From the NCBI RefSeq assembly GCF_037975245.1, contig NC_092576.1, positions 19,430,111 through 19,494,110 of the forward strand: 64,000 bases of DNA. The letters are read 5' to 3'. This document shows positions 63,877 through 64,000 of this stretch, piece after piece. Each line of letters begins with the position of its first letter. The first letter of the stretch is position 1. Under the pieces are notes generated by a model. It worked only from the letters and a program-made list of their open reading frames with translations. It was not told the DNA's origin and did no database searches. A program made the position numbers and the translations under genes. This DNA comes from Apostichopus japonicus (Eukaryota > Echinodermata > Holothuroidea > Aspidochirotida > Stichopodidae).

Positions 63877-64000
63877 GTGAGTAACAACTTAAATTCCTTG
63901 TATGGAAATAAGTCTAAAGCTATATAATACATTGGTCAACAATATGATAAAACTGTTATTACTTGCATGCGTTGTGTTTCATTTGTTGAAAACAAGTTTG

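Larger units (their letters stand above)
60806..64000. repeat. Right arm of the giant inverted repeat
   Basis: Reverse copy of 55519-58716, running past the end of the window. It starts inside the hAT MITE copy: the hAT start and its left CCGCCGCG duplicate are present near 60890-60900, but its far end is not. It contains the U2-headed element, the GATATC array, the ETS-CRE motif and an R-type first exon. Confidence 0.93.

Overview
The window is AT-rich metazoan nuclear DNA: intron-containing genes with GT-AG junctions, LINE fragments, many small terminal-inverted-repeat transposons, long (TA)n tracts, minisatellites and a U2-snRNA-derived retroposed element. Gene and transposon style suggest a marine invertebrate, plausibly a deuterostome such as an echinoderm or hemichordate. 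That assignment is inference; nothing seen here fixes the species.

The only protein-coding genes I can support are a cluster of small CD225/dispanin genes (the IFITM/PRRT-like superfamily). There are two types. F-type genes lie on + and have four exons: a 7-nt first exon (ATGACTG), a proline-rich exon with a PPPY motif and GYPPQQ hexapeptide repeats, an intramembrane-helix exon, and a second-helix exon. R-type genes lie on - and have four exons: a 7-nt first exon, a 29-nt exon, and the two CD225 exons, with no proline-rich repeat. From left to right: F1 (10110-16588), R1 (28037-33012), an internally deleted F copy (about 36465-38460), F2 (39168-45153), R2 (47354-55648), and the first exon of a third R gene leaving the window at 63870. 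The small ORFs in this window are otherwise mostly noise.

The cluster grew by duplication of an F-R unit. F1 flanks (9662-18180) match F2 flanks (38718-46257), and R1 flanks (26960-35460) match R2 flanks (46258-60300). The copies then diverged by LINE insertions (40130-41128 and about 51700-53720), a TTAA-flanked MITE insertion (42542-43554) and large deletions. Because one copy often preserves the empty site, many insertions can be dated relative to the duplication.

The right end is a giant inverted repeat: about 55519-58716 is repeated in reverse, almost without change, at 60806-64000 and beyond, around a spacer of about 2.1 kb. It makes R2 and the next R gene a head-to-head pair. One breakpoint lies inside a hAT-like MITE.

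Layout: 1-9440, no gene seen: LINE scrap, direct repeats, a 22-bp minisatellite, about 200-bp tandem repeats, a hairpin, a foldback element. 9450-18200, F1. 18200-27020, transposon-rich spacer absent from the second unit. 27000-35460, R1, its promoter, a GATATC-rich array and an upstream exon relic. 35830-46260, MITE, deleted F copy, F2. 46260-60300, R2 and upstream insertions. 60300-60800, TCGACC-rich array. 60806-64000, inverted arm.
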